Assembly: GCA_002699585.1 (NCBI GenBank)
Contig: PABP01000038.1
Location: 868,001 to 932,000, forward strand
Length of the DNA: 64,000 bases
Reading direction: 5' to 3'
Origin: Anaerolineaceae bacterium
GTDB lineage: Bacteria; Chloroflexota; Anaerolineae; Aggregatilineales; Phototrophicaceae
The notes beneath the pieces were generated by a model. It did no database searches. It was not told the origin of the DNA and worked only from the letters and a program-made list of their open reading frames with translations. Of the stretch, positions 44,921-53,957 are shown one piece after another. How positions within the stretch are numbered: position 1 is the stretch's first letter; each line of letters opens with the position of its first letter. The position numbers were made by a program, and so were the translations under genes.

Positions 44921-45853
44921 ATGAAAATGAAATGGATCATGTTTGTCATCATCAGTGTGACGATGTTGTTCGGCAAGCAGCTTGCCGTGACCGAAGCAGG
45001 CGGGATCCCGTGCTATCAGCCACCCCGTTTGAGTGTAGGCCAAAACGCACGCATCACAACCGACAGCAACATCCCGAACCGTATGCGTACCCAACCCGCC
45101 CTGAACAATAATGTGGTTGCGCGCATCCCGGCAGGTGCACAGATTTATGTCATGGAAGGCCCAGTTTGTAGCGAAGGCATGCACTGGTGGCGCGTCAGCT
45201 ATAACAACAAAGTGGGCTGGACAGCCGAAGGCAATGGCTGGAACCAATACTGGGTGGAGCCGATCGTTAATGTGCCCTACCCGCCGCAGCCCGTTATGTG
45301 TGCCCTGACTCCGCGTTTGACCGTCGGTGGCCAGGGGCGCGTGACGCCCGAACTGCCGAACGTCATCCGCACCGAACCTGGGACCAATGCCAGCGGCGCA
45401 GTCAACAGCATTGTCATTGGCGAGATTCCGGGTGGTGGCATTTTCACCGTACTCAATGGGCCGCAGTGTGGTCTGGATGGTCGCTTATGGTGGTTCATAG
45501 ACTACGCGGGCATCCAGGGCTGGACGCCAGAAGGCGAAGGCTACAACACCTACTGGACGGAACCGGTCGGCATCAGTGGTCCACAATGCTATGGATTTAT
45601 GCCCTCACGACTGTATGCAGGTGGCCTGGGGCGCGTCACTCTGTACCCCAACTTGCCAAACCGCGTGCGCACCAACCCGGGTTACGGCAGTGATATTCTG
45701 GGTATGATCCCGGCAGGTGGTACCTTCTATGTGATTGGCGGGCCGTTCTGCGCTGACAATACAGCCTGGTGGCAGGTATCGTATAACAACCAGCTCGTTG
45801 GCTGGACGGCTGAAGGTGATGGCAATACCTACTGGCTGGAACCCTCCAACTAA
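44921..45853 (+). CDS. Secreted protein with three SH3-like modules
   Basis: A 310-residue exported protein. A signal peptide (about 1-27) precedes three tandem modules of about 95 residues. They share G-x-x-x-R-[IV]-T, then [LI]PN-[RV]-[MIV]RT-P, IPAG, a GPxC, WW-x-[VI]-[SD]Y and GWT-[AP]EG. The three differ enough to be diverged and not recent copies. Each has the Cys pair. SH3-like modules bind peptides or cell wall parts, so a surface-binding role is likely. AGGAG lies 9 bases before the ATG and a strong terminator follows. Confidence 0.88.
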   Translation: MKMKWIMFVIISVTMLFGKQLAVTEAGGIPCYQPPRLSVGQNARITTDSNIPNRMRTQPALNNNVVARIPAGAQIYVMEGPVCSEGMHWWRVSYNNKVGWTAEGNGWNQYWVEPIVNVPYPPQPVMCALTPRLTVGGQGRVTPELPNVIRTEPGTNASGAVNSIVIGEIPGGGIFTVLNGPQCGLDGRLWWFIDYAGIQGWTPEGEGYNTYWTEPVGISGPQCYGFMPSRLYAGGLGRVTLYPNLPNRVRTNPGYGSDILGMIPAGGTFYVIGGPFCADNTAWWQVSYNNQLVGWTAEGDGNTYWLEPSN

Positions 45854-45886
45854 GCGGATGACCGATGCCACATGCAGCAATAAATG

Positions 45887-45914
45887 AGAGGACGCGCGTG
45901 TGCGTCCTCTTTTT
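45887..45914 (+). terminator. Terminator of the triple SH3-like gene
   Basis: AGAGGACGC pairs with GCGTCCTCT around a 6-base loop and is followed by TTTT. It overlaps the false upstream extension of the HEAT gene. Confidence 0.92.
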
Positions 45915-46077
45915 GGATGGGTATGGGGCTGGGTACGACACCCGTCGTGTAATCGACGGGCTAGCGTCAAATTTGTTCAGTTCTTCGTACAATAAAACGG
46001 TCCAATCTGGACGAGGGCTTCATCATGTTGTGCTACAATGGCAGACAAATACGTACGTAGTGGGGCATGACTTTACT

Positions 46078-47064
46078 GTGAGCGCAAAGCCGATTGACAT
46101 CTGGCGTTTACAAGCGCAGGAAGACATCGAAGGACTAACGAACGCGCTGCTCAGCCCAGATGCTGAACGACGCAAGCGGGCTGCGGCTGCACTGTATGCC
46201 CTGGATGCGCGTGCGGCTATCCCCAGACTGGTAAATGCCCTCCAGAATGAATCCGACCCAGAGGCGAAGATTGGCTTGGCCAGCGCGCTCGATGGTTTGC
46301 AGACCAATGCCAACCAGGGCAATACGGATCGACTGATGGCGATGGACACGGCAGCCGACAAGCATCAAATGCTAGTCGATCATCTGCTGGGTAAGCTGGA
46401 TAGCCATGACCCAGATGTGGCTGTTGCTGCCGCCAATAAGCTGGTCGATCTGCGTGAATCCGCTGCGTATGCCCCTCTCATGAAAATACTGCGCGATGAT
46501 GGCAAGTCCATCCAGCTACGGGCAGGCGTGGCCGGGGCACTGCTCAAACTGGACGATACATCCGTTAAAGAGACGCTGCTGCCCATGCTCGTCAGCCCCA
46601 ATCCGCAGACGCGGCGCAAGATTGCCGCCGTGTTGGGCCAATTGAAAGCCGAGTGGGCCGTTGTCCCACTGACGAAGTTCCTGAACGATGCCGATACCAG
46701 CATGCGCAAGTTGGTACGCGCAGCCCTACGCCATATTGGCACGCCGGAAGCACGGCGCGCCCTGGCACTCAACCGCCCGCTGCAAACACGCGAGTTGGAT
46801 TCCAAGCTGACGACCACCGGTCTGCTGCGCCGACTGGAAAAACGCCGCCCGCAAAATCAGATGGATGGGGATGGCAACACCCCCGTCGATGAGCATCACC
46901 CGCAGGGGTTGCTCAAGCGGTTGGAGAACCAACAAATCCCCAACCAGCGCGATATTGACGCCACGCTGGTCACGCGGCCACCGATGCCACCTGTCAAGCT
47001 AGACCACGATAAGCCAACATCGAACAACGGGCCAAGCAAAGATAAGCCCCAGTCCGGCAAATAG
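46078..47064 (+). CDS. HEAT-repeat protein
   Basis: A 328-residue soluble protein with about five HEAT-type helical pairs between residues 15 and 240 (DAERRKRAAAALYALDARAAIPRLVNAL, then DPDVAVAAANKLVDLRE and RKIAAVLGQLKAEWAVVPLTKFL). It ends in a basic, low-complexity tail with LLKRLENQQ-like units. HEAT repeats bind partner proteins or act on modified pigments, and no enzyme signature is visible. The GTG at 46078 was chosen because the domain begins with SAKPIDIWRLQAQ. The ATG at 45865 is upstream of the SH3 gene terminator and is rejected. The start is not certain. Confidence 0.82.
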   Translation: MSAKPIDIWRLQAQEDIEGLTNALLSPDAERRKRAAAALYALDARAAIPRLVNALQNESDPEAKIGLASALDGLQTNANQGNTDRLMAMDTAADKHQMLVDHLLGKLDSHDPDVAVAAANKLVDLRESAAYAPLMKILRDDGKSIQLRAGVAGALLKLDDTSVKETLLPMLVSPNPQTRRKIAAVLGQLKAEWAVVPLTKFLNDADTSMRKLVRAALRHIGTPEARRALALNRPLQTRELDSKLTTTGLLRRLEKRRPQNQMDGDGNTPVDEHHPQGLLKRLENQQIPNQRDIDATLVTRPPMPPVKLDHDKPTSNNGPSKDKPQSGK

Positions 47065-47355
47065 AAGCACACCACCCTGGTTGTGTTCCTGCATTGCCAT
47101 TACTGCATTCCCCATAACGCACAAGTGTTGTTACAATACAGATATTGCCATCCATATTGCACCTTTATGGTCGCTATAGCTGCCGAGATTGCTGGTACAA
47201 ACGCCCAGCTTGCGTAAAATAGAGATTATCGCCATGAGAGATGGCGCATGGCAGTGGTTGATGGGTGCGCTATAACGCCAATCGTTATCGCGTTGAACCC
47301 ATGAACAGCATTGGTTTGGTACGCTGTCTTCGCACAAACCCTGGAGTCGTTCGTT

Positions 47356-49071
47356 ATGCGTGTGCCCCGTTTTGGTTTCATACTCGTCCTGGTGTGTAGC
47401 TTGGTCGCCTTGACGCTCGCGATTTCCGCGCAGTCGGGTGTGCGCGCACTGGTTATCAATGAATACTCCAATATCCGGTTGGTCCCGGCGATTGGCGCGG
47501 AAGTGCTCGACACAGTCGAAGGTGGGTATGTCTACGACTTTGTGACCGCCCGCAGCGCCGATGGCCAGTGGATCCGTGTGGTGTATGCGGGCAACGAAGG
47601 CTGGGTGAACCTGGCCCCGCTGCAACTGCTTGAAGGCGATGTCGAAGCGCTGCCCGTAGCAGACCCGCGCAGCATCCCCTATGGCGGCTTCGAGTCCCCA
47701 CGATCCGGCTATTTGACGAACTTCAGCAGCGTGACTGTTTCAGCAGTGACGACCGCTGGCCTGCGTATTCGCAGTGGCCCAAGCCGCGCCTATATCACCA
47801 TCGGCAATATCAACCGCAATGAAGGCATCGTGCTAACGGGACGCTTCGGCGGCAATAGCTGGTATCAGGTCATTTATGATGGCACATTGGGCTGGGTCGC
47901 CGCACGTTATGTGACGGTCTTAGAAGGCGACATCAACGCCCTGCCTGTCGATGGCATCGCGGCGGAATCGCCACCGCTGATTACGGATTCCGGCGAGGAT
48001 TACATCGCCCTGCTGCGTCTGATGTTGGAACGGCTGAATCTGGCGCAACCCTCGCTGGACCAGATGCGCGCCAGTTGGACAGATGCCGCCCTCACAGGCC
48101 GCGCCCAATGCAGCAGCTATCCACCGCGTCCGAGTGACATTGCGATTGCTCAACCGCTATTGGCCGCCAATTACGTCGAGCTAGAGCCAATCCAGCGTGA
48201 CTTTAACGACGCAATGTTCAATATTCGCTTCGCAATCGACCTGTTCATCGAAGTTTGTAACCAACCGGGCACCGCAAATCCGGTCGGGCAGGCGACGGCG
48301 GCAGGTGGCCTAGAAGCCATCAACCTGGCTGAACGCCAGTTCGCAACCCTGCGCGAGAAACTAAATGCGCTGATTCCAAGTGGTGAACCGGGCGCAAATG
48401 AATGTCTGTTGAACTACAACGGTCGCACCGAAGTGCTGCCTGTGGTCCGCATCGGACAGATTTACCTGGATGAATTTACGGATCGCAAAAATGTATCCGG
48501 CTACTGCTTCGACGCACTGCAAGGACAAGTCTTGAACTTCCAAGCATTGCCCGTACCGTCCAGCACCGTCGCCCTATTCGTTTCGGTCAGCCCGCTGGAT
48601 TCACCGACTGATTTCCTGGGCCTGGGCCAGAGCACGGTTTATGAGCGCACGTTCATCGACAATATCGAAATTCCGCGTGTAGGCCGTTATGTGGTCATCA
48701 TCGCTAACCTGGGCAACGAAGGCGTTGGACGTGGTCAGTTCGCCTTCCGCTTGCAGGATAAGACTTTCGCACCGTCGATTGAACTCCTTATCTGGAACTC
48801 GGATAACAATTCATTTGCGGTCACGACCGATCCAGAATACTTGTTTGACGCGGGCTTAGGCCCAGCACCCGCCCAACCGACGCCGGATGACTTCATGACG
48901 CCGGGTGGCGGTGTTTCCCCGGATACCGTGTGTCCGTCGCTGGCCTTTACCTGTAACCAGCTCTTTAGCTGCGACGAGGCCTATGCTTGCTATGATGCGG
49001 GTAACTTCAGTCTGGATGCCGATGCCGATGGCGTCCCTTGCGAAAATGAGCTGTTGTGTACGCCGCGTTAG
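47356..49071 (+). CDS. Secreted protein with SH3-like modules and C-terminal excalibur domain
   Basis: A 571-residue exported protein. The signal peptide is MRVPRFGFILVLVCSLVALTLA. Two SH3-like modules follow at about 25-100 and 125-190 (NIRLVPAIGAEV and LRIRSGPSRAYITIG). The mid region is helical and then beta-rich, with a Cys pair. The last 45 residues form an excalibur calcium-binding domain: CNQLFSCDEAYACYDAG and DADADGVPCENELLC, with the D-x-D-x-DG-x-x-CE pattern. GGAG stands 9 bases before the ATG. The design suits a calcium-dependent surface or cell-wall protein. A terminator follows. Confidence 0.9.
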   Translation: MRVPRFGFILVLVCSLVALTLAISAQSGVRALVINEYSNIRLVPAIGAEVLDTVEGGYVYDFVTARSADGQWIRVVYAGNEGWVNLAPLQLLEGDVEALPVADPRSIPYGGFESPRSGYLTNFSSVTVSAVTTAGLRIRSGPSRAYITIGNINRNEGIVLTGRFGGNSWYQVIYDGTLGWVAARYVTVLEGDINALPVDGIAAESPPLITDSGEDYIALLRLMLERLNLAQPSLDQMRASWTDAALTGRAQCSSYPPRPSDIAIAQPLLAANYVELEPIQRDFNDAMFNIRFAIDLFIEVCNQPGTANPVGQATAAGGLEAINLAERQFATLREKLNALIPSGEPGANECLLNYNGRTEVLPVVRIGQIYLDEFTDRKNVSGYCFDALQGQVLNFQALPVPSSTVALFVSVSPLDSPTDFLGLGQSTVYERTFIDNIEIPRVGRYVVIIANLGNEGVGRGQFAFRLQDKTFAPSIELLIWNSDNNSFAVTTDPEYLFDAGLGPAPAQPTPDDFMTPGGGVSPDTVCPSLAFTCNQLFSCDEAYACYDAGNFSLDADADGVPCENELLCTPR

Positions 49072-49105
49072 GCTGACCACCTGACAACCAACTACGTATC
49101 CTTAG

Positions 49106-49138
49106 AAGGGCATGGTGATTGCTACCATGTCCTTTTTT
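49106..49138 (+). terminator. Terminator of the excalibur protein gene
   Basis: AAGGGCATGGT pairs with ACCATGTCCTT (one G-U) with TTTTTTGTT following. Confidence 0.88.
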
Positions 49139-49284
49139 GTTTTAGGTTGATGTATTGGAGCGTATAGTCCGCAAGAGCCATTGATTCAGCAGGCACTTGT
49201 ACGTTACACTGCGTTATAGAGTTATGTTATCTCTACGAACGTTTTCTTTATGCCCCATCCATACGCAGGTTGAAAGTGAACCGC

Positions 49285-50283
49285 ATGCCAAAACCAAATC
49301 TCATTTTTTACTGTGAGTTAGACGAGACGGGTCTGCTCAACCTATTCACCGGGGGCCGCGTCGTTTCAATACTGGAGCAACTGGGCGCGGGCGTCAGCCT
49401 GGGCATCCTTGACCTGAGCGATACGCGCGCGGACATCGTGCGCAGCCTGAATGACGCCAATATTCCGGTTATCGCCTGGTTGCTGCTGCCCAAGGAACAA
49501 GGGTACTGGTTCAACAGCGGCAACTGGCCTTACGCCCAGCAGCGCTATAACGCCTTCAAAGAGTGGAGTGCCAAGCATAATCTAAAGTGGGCGGGGATCG
49601 GCCTGGATATTGAGCCTGACCGCAATGAAATGGAGCAAGCCATTAACAGCGGCTGGCTGGGTGCGCTGCGCATTCTACGGCGCGGATTTACCCAGGATGA
49701 TGGCCAGACGCGCGCCACTTTCGCCTATGAACAGTTGATCGCGCAGATGCGCTACGATGGCTATCACATCGACGTGTACCACTTTCCGACGATCATTGAC
49801 GAACGGCGCGCTAATTCATACACGATCAGTCGCATCCTGGGGCTGATTGACGTGCCTGCGGACCGCGAAGTGCTGATGTTGTATTCCAGCTTCCTGAGTG
49901 AGTGGGGCGTCGGCGCGCTGTGGTCCTATGCGCCCCAGGCCCAGAGTATCGGCGTGGGCAGCACAGGCGGCGGCGTTGATATTGGTGAACTACAAGACAA
50001 AGTCCTACCGTGGGATGAGTTCGAGCGCGACCTGATTCTGGCATCCTACCATACCTCGACGGTACACATCTTCAGCTTAGAGGGCTGCGTCAATCAGGGC
50101 TATCTGGAGAAACTGCTGACAGTTGACTGGAAGAAAGAGGTATCCATCCCGCGTGATGATGCCACCCAGGTTGACCGCATCCGTATGTTGCTGCGCATGG
50201 TGCTGTGGCTGAGCGCACGCCCACGCATGCTGATGTGGGGCACTGTCCTCTTGTATTTCATCTTCAGAAACAAACGTAAGTAG
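49285..50283 (+). CDS. Hypothetical protein, possible glycoside-hydrolase-like TIM barrel
   Basis: A 332-residue protein. The order GVSLGILDLSDT, IPVIAWLLLP, WAGIGLDIEPDRNE and GYHIDVYHFPTII looks like strands of a TIM barrel. The acidic LDIEPD at a strand end would suit a glycoside hydrolase or polysaccharide enzyme. No secretion signal is seen at the N-terminus, but a hydrophobic stretch at the end (LMWGTVLLYFIFRNKRK) may anchor the C-terminus. The ATG at 49285 was chosen, with a GTG at 49276 as alternative (AGG 6 bases before it). Substrate unknown. Confidence 0.75.
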   Translation: MPKPNLIFYCELDETGLLNLFTGGRVVSILEQLGAGVSLGILDLSDTRADIVRSLNDANIPVIAWLLLPKEQGYWFNSGNWPYAQQRYNAFKEWSAKHNLKWAGIGLDIEPDRNEMEQAINSGWLGALRILRRGFTQDDGQTRATFAYEQLIAQMRYDGYHIDVYHFPTIIDERRANSYTISRILGLIDVPADREVLMLYSSFLSEWGVGALWSYAPQAQSIGVGSTGGGVDIGELQDKVLPWDEFERDLILASYHTSTVHIFSLEGCVNQGYLEKLLTVDWKKEVSIPRDDATQVDRIRMLLRMVLWLSARPRMLMWGTVLLYFIFRNKRK

Positions 50284-50302
50284 GCATTCGCCGAACAAGC
50301 TG

Positions 50303-50330
50303 AAAGGCACTCCTGGTGAGTGCCTTTTTT
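50303..50330 (+). terminator. Terminator of the TIM-barrel-like gene
   Basis: AAAGGCACTC pairs with GAGTGCCTTT around CTGGT, followed by TTT. Confidence 0.9.
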
Positions 50331-50724
50331 ATTGCCATGTGATGCCTGCTGTTCCCAAATGACTAATAATCATCGTGAAAACATTGCGAAACATTGATTC
50401 TTCTGACCGCATAATTAACCCAGTCTCACCCCAAATAACAGAAAGCAAACCTAAAATGTACTCAATCTGATTGTATTACGTACAAAAAGTGTCATATATC
50501 ATTATATTCCGCATGTGTTTCTACACATTACTATGAGGCCAGATGATAGGATTGAGAGTGTGTTGATGCATGTAGGGCAGACGAAAGTCGTACTTAATCG
50601 TTTTCATAAGGTTTTTAAGGCTCATAAAGGATCTTTTCCCAAACTAAAACATATAAACGCATAATCTATAATACGCAAAATTAATATAAAAATTGATTAA
50701 TCCGTGATTCCACCTATGAAATGT
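50331..50724. other. AT-rich intergenic region
   Basis: No gene, stable hairpin or tRNA seen. Base composition is clearly more AT-rich than the flanks. It leads to the promoter of the FHA-FHA-TIR gene. Confidence 0.5.
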
Positions 50725-50752
50725 TTGACATTTTTAACTTTTATGCTATCTT
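50725..50752 (+). promoter_or_regulatory. Promoter of the FHA-FHA-TIR gene
   Basis: TTGACA (50725-50730), a 16-base spacer and TATCTT (50747-50752). This puts the start of transcription about 23 bases before the ATG. Confidence 0.65.
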
Positions 50753-50781
50753 GATATAAGAATGGCGTGGGGAAAATAAAT

Positions 50782-51957
50782 ATGTTAAGGGAATCACCAT
50801 TTTTATTGCTGCCTTCGCAGCAACAGTTTACCTTACATACCAGTCTGATTACCATTGGCCGCGATCACGGTAATATGGTCGTTCTGCACAACAATGACGT
50901 TAGCGATTATCACGCGCGTCTTGTGCGCATTAAGAACGGTTATATACTGGAAGATGCCGGCAGTCATTATGGTACCCGGCTGAATGGTCGCCCAGTTTAC
51001 GAACCAACTAAGTTGAATCATGGCGATGAGATCGCCCTGGGAAAGCAGCGTATCATCTACTACGGAGATGGCCGTCCTCGGCCCAATATCCAGTACGGAT
51101 ACTACTTACGGATTCGTTCCGGGCATTATGCAGGCCATCGGGTTGACCTGACTGCTGACCGTGCGACGCTGGGACGCGATGACAGCAACGATATTATCAT
51201 CCACGAGAAGCAGATCAGCCGCCAGCACATGGTCTTCACCAAAGAGGAAGACGGAGATGGCTATGCCATTGAAGACCTGCGCAGCACCAACGGGACCTAC
51301 GTCAATGGGCACCAGGTGACGAACCCGCGTATGCTGAACGACGGCGACATCATCACCGTGGGCAACCACATCCAGATTTCCTTTGAGCGCGCACCGCTGG
51401 AAAATGCACCAGAGCCGCAACCTCTGCCCCATCGTGAGGGCGTCGAGGGTGGCACGACGATGTATGATCGCCGGAGGATCGAGGCTGTAGAGAATATGTA
51501 CAGCGACAACATGCAGACCGACGCCGGTTATGACGATTACGTCGCTGCTGGTAATGCGGACAAGCCGGATCTATTCCTGAGCTACTGCCATGCCGATACG
51601 CGCTACGTCAAGCAGATTGTCAATGACCTGGAACGGGCTGGCTTTAACCTGTGGATCGACTGGCAGGACTTGAAGCCCGGTACGCCGATCTGGGAGAAGG
51701 AAATTAAGAAGGCGCTGAAATCCACCAAAGCGGTCATCGCGATTCTATCGCCGGAAGCCGAACAAAGTGCCTGGGTCGCACGGGAACTGGCAATGGCCGA
51801 GATGATGGACCAACGCATCTATCCGATGCTGCTGCGCGGCGCACCGATTGAGTCCATCCCGCTACGGTTGAGCACGCACCAGTTCGTGGACATCCGCACC
51901 CATTATGAACGGGGCATCACCAGCCTGATCGAAACGCTGAAGATCGAGCTGCGCTAA
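50782..51957 (+). CDS. FHA-FHA-TIR domain protein
   Basis: A 391-residue soluble protein. The first FHA-like domain (about 10-95) has TIGRDHGNMVVLHNNDVSDYHARL and EDAGSHYGTRLNG. The second (about 105-200) is closer to consensus: LGRDDSNDIIIHEKQISRQH and DLRSTNGTYVNG. After a 60-residue linker comes a TIR domain (about 262-390): DLFLSYCHADTRYVKQI, FNLWIDWQDLKPG and SAWVARELAMAE. Its Glu 335 falls where TIR NAD-hydrolases have their catalytic Glu. The ATG at 50782 has GGGG 9 bases upstream. TIR domains cleave NAD+ or assemble. The FHA pair would bind phosphothreonine proteins. Whether it is immune, toxic or regulatory is not known. Confidence 0.93.
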   Translation: MLRESPFLLLPSQQQFTLHTSLITIGRDHGNMVVLHNNDVSDYHARLVRIKNGYILEDAGSHYGTRLNGRPVYEPTKLNHGDEIALGKQRIIYYGDGRPRPNIQYGYYLRIRSGHYAGHRVDLTADRATLGRDDSNDIIIHEKQISRQHMVFTKEEDGDGYAIEDLRSTNGTYVNGHQVTNPRMLNDGDIITVGNHIQISFERAPLENAPEPQPLPHREGVEGGTTMYDRRRIEAVENMYSDNMQTDAGYDDYVAAGNADKPDLFLSYCHADTRYVKQIVNDLERAGFNLWIDWQDLKPGTPIWEKEIKKALKSTKAVIAILSPEAEQSAWVARELAMAEMMDQRIYPMLLRGAPIESIPLRLSTHQFVDIRTHYERGITSLIETLKIELR

Positions 51958-51980
51958 TCAACCGCCACCCAAACGTATAA

Positions 51981-52012
51981 AAAAGACGCTTCCCATGATG
52001 GAAGCGTCTTTT
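51981..52012. terminator. Bidirectional terminator between FHA-FHA-TIR and thioesterase genes
   Basis: A perfect 13-bp stem (51981-51993 with 52000-52012) and loop CATGAT, with T's or A's on each side. Confidence 0.93.
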
Positions 52013-52042
52013 GATTTAGAAATGAACGCAGCACGCAGCATC

Positions 52043-52060
52043 GGGCATAATGTATTGCCC
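52043..52060. repeat. Imperfect GGGCA/TGCCC hairpin, variant of a dispersed element
   Basis: GGGCATAATGTATTGCCC, followed by CTACGG. Its shape and following CTAC resemble the element at 62748-62768. Confidence 0.4.
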
Positions 52061-52082
52061 CTACGGCATGGCTGACAGCAGA

Positions 52083-52481
52083 TTAGAGATTATCGTAGCG
52101 GATGCGTTGCATAAAGCGGTCGATGTCGATGATGTAGCGGATGTGGCGGCCCTCGCCGATCATGTCATGCTCGTCCCAGGCGCGGACCTCTAATGTAACG
52201 CGCTGATCTTCAATATGCGTAATTTCCGCGATGGCGGTAACGCGCTCACCGAGAGGGGTAGCGGCCACGTGCTTGACATCCAGGTGGATGCCGACGCTGG
52301 CCTGACGTGTATCGAGAAAGGGATCAATGGCGGCGACGGAAGCCGCTTCCATCAAGGCGATCATGGCCGGTGTGGCAAAGACATCCAGCGCCCCACTGCC
52401 CATGACGCGAGCGCTTTCCGCGTCGGTGACTTTGATGATGCTCTCGCCAATCATTCCGACGCGCAACTGTTGCATGACCAT
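52083..52481 (-). CDS. FlK-like thioesterase, hot-dog fold
   Basis: A 132-residue hot-dog protein. GSGALDVFATPAMIALMEAASV holds the Thr and Glu positions of fluoroacetyl-CoA thioesterase FlK, and GIHLDVKHVAATPLGERV is the typical following strand with the His. The last part is VTLEVRAWDEHDMIGEGRHIRYII. Such proteins hydrolyse short acyl-CoA thioesters and need not act on fluoroacetyl-CoA. The ATG at 52481 has AAGGTGG 6 bases upstream, so the longer frame to 52613 is not used. It is divergent from dnaN, sharing the upstream spacer. Physiological role unknown. Confidence 0.9.
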   Translation of the reverse strand: MVMQQLRVGMIGESIIKVTDAESARVMGSGALDVFATPAMIALMEAASVAAIDPFLDTRQASVGIHLDVKHVAATPLGERVTAIAEITHIEDQRVTLEVRAWDEHDMIGEGRHIRYIIDIDRFMQRIRYDNL

Positions 52482-52664
52482 GTTTCCCCACCTTATTACC
52501 TGATCCCAGATATGTCCCATTATACACATGTCGACAAATTGTGACGAACAGCATTGCGGAACTGTAATCATGACTGTATCAGAAGGAGACCTTATATCGG
52601 TACCTGGCACCACTACGAAGGCTCTCTCAGCGGCAGCGTTCTATTCAAATAAGGCACATTAGGC

Positions 52665-52738
52665 TATAATTGGGTTATTCACAGTAGATAACACAATTTT
52701 GGGATATATTTGGGTTATCATTGGGATATATATCCCAA
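52665..52738 (+). promoter_or_regulatory. Phased TTGGG(A/T)TAT repeats and 18-bp palindrome upstream of dnaN
   Basis: A consensus TATAAT (52665-52670) is followed by four copies of TTGGG[AT]TAT starting at 52670, 52699, 52710 and 52721. The last is one half of the perfect palindrome TTGGGATAT/ATATCCCAA (52721-52738). The spacing of 11 bases suits binding on one face of the helix. A single DnaA-box-like TTATTCACA lies at 52675-52683. Confidence 0.55.
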
Positions 52739-52824
52739 AATGCGGGGTTTACGACCTGAATCAACCGCCCACAAACTGTCTACTATCCGAAATTACACCA
52801 AGTTTTTACCTGAGGGATGGCCTT

Positions 52825-53955
52825 ATGAAAATCAGCGTCTTGCAAGAAAACCTTGCTAAGGCACTCAGCATCGTCGGCAAAGCGGTCGAAGCCCGGCCTC
52901 AGCTCCCTGTGCTGGCGAATGTCCTACTCCAAGCGGAAGGCAGCCAGTTGATGGTCGCCGCCACCAACTTGCAGATGAGCATCACCATGTGGATTGGGGC
53001 CAAGATCACCGAGCCGGGGTCGATCACCCTGCCGGCTAAGACCTTCGTCGACCTGGTGAACAACCTGTCGCCGGAGCGCGTCGACCTGACGCTGGATACC
53101 GACACCCACACGATGCTGGTCCGCTGCGGCGCAACCAAGTCGAATATCAAGGGCATTGACGCCGATGAGTTCCCGCCGATTATGCATCACGATAACCCCG
53201 ATCTACTGATCGAGGGCGGCGTGCTGCGCAGCATGATCAATCAGACGGCTTTCGCGGCGGCCCAGGAAGAAAATCGTCCGATTCTGACGGGCGTCTATAC
53301 GGAAGTTGAAGGCGAAGCGATTACGATGGCGGCGGCTGATGGCTATCGGCTGGCGCTGCGCACGGGCAAGCTAAACGCTTCCTATGCTGGCGAAAAAGTC
53401 AGCATCGTGGTCCCGGCTAAGACACTGATGGAAGTCGCGCGGTCCATTGAAGAAAGCGATCTAGAGATTGGCATCGCCCTGCCACAAAAGCGCGACATCG
53501 CCACCTTCATTCTGCCGAACCTGCATATTTCCTCGCAACTGCTGGATGGCCGCTTCCCAGATTTCAGTGCGATCATTCCCAAGGCTTACGTCACGCAGAC
53601 GGTCATGTACACCGATGATCTGCTGCGGGCCTGCAAACGCGCCGAAATTTTCGCCCGTGACAGCGCCAACAGCGGTCGCCTGTACGTCAAGCCAGCGAAT
53701 GGCCCCAGCGAACCGGGCGAAGTTATGGTGGTCGGCAAGAGCGCCGAGCGCGGCGACAACGAAGGTCTGGTCGATGCTAGTGTCGAAGGTGAAGCGCTGG
53801 ATATTTCCTTCAACATCAAGTACCTGATCGATGTGCTGCGCGTGATTGACGAAGAACGGGTCGTTTTCCAGAGCAACGGCACGGAAAATCCCGGTGTCAT
53901 CCGGCCAGAGAACCGCGAAGACTTCGTGCATGTCATCATGCCAATGAGTCGGTAA
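52825..53955 (+). CDS. dnaN: DNA polymerase III subunit beta (sliding clamp)
   Basis: A 376-residue clamp of the three-domain type. The N-terminus is MKISVLQENLAKALSIVGKAV, and the first domain has PVLANVLLQAEG. The second domain has FAAAQEENRPILTGVYTEV and AADGYRLALRTGKL, and the third has SFNIKYLIDVLRVID and VIMPMSR at the C-terminus. It forms the ring that holds the replicative polymerase on DNA. The ATG at 52825 has GAGGG 8 bases upstream and starts at the first conserved residue, so the frame from 52699 is leader. dnaA and recF are not adjacent; the neighbours are a thioesterase and the radA region. Confidence 0.97.
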   Translation: MKISVLQENLAKALSIVGKAVEARPQLPVLANVLLQAEGSQLMVAATNLQMSITMWIGAKITEPGSITLPAKTFVDLVNNLSPERVDLTLDTDTHTMLVRCGATKSNIKGIDADEFPPIMHHDNPDLLIEGGVLRSMINQTAFAAAQEENRPILTGVYTEVEGEAITMAAADGYRLALRTGKLNASYAGEKVSIVVPAKTLMEVARSIEESDLEIGIALPQKRDIATFILPNLHISSQLLDGRFPDFSAIIPKAYVTQTVMYTDDLLRACKRAEIFARDSANSGRLYVKPANGPSEPGEVMVVGKSAERGDNEGLVDASVEGEALDISFNIKYLIDVLRVIDEERVVFQSNGTENPGVIRPENREDFVHVIMPMSR

Positions 53956-53957
53956 AA

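Noticed and set aside
45865-46077. N-terminal extension of the HEAT protein from ATG 45865
   Set aside because: The stretch includes the strong terminator of the preceding gene and shows no conserved sequence.
52614-52824. Possible origin of replication before dnaN
   Set aside because: Only one DnaA-box-like site and no dnaA. The repeats present are of another type.
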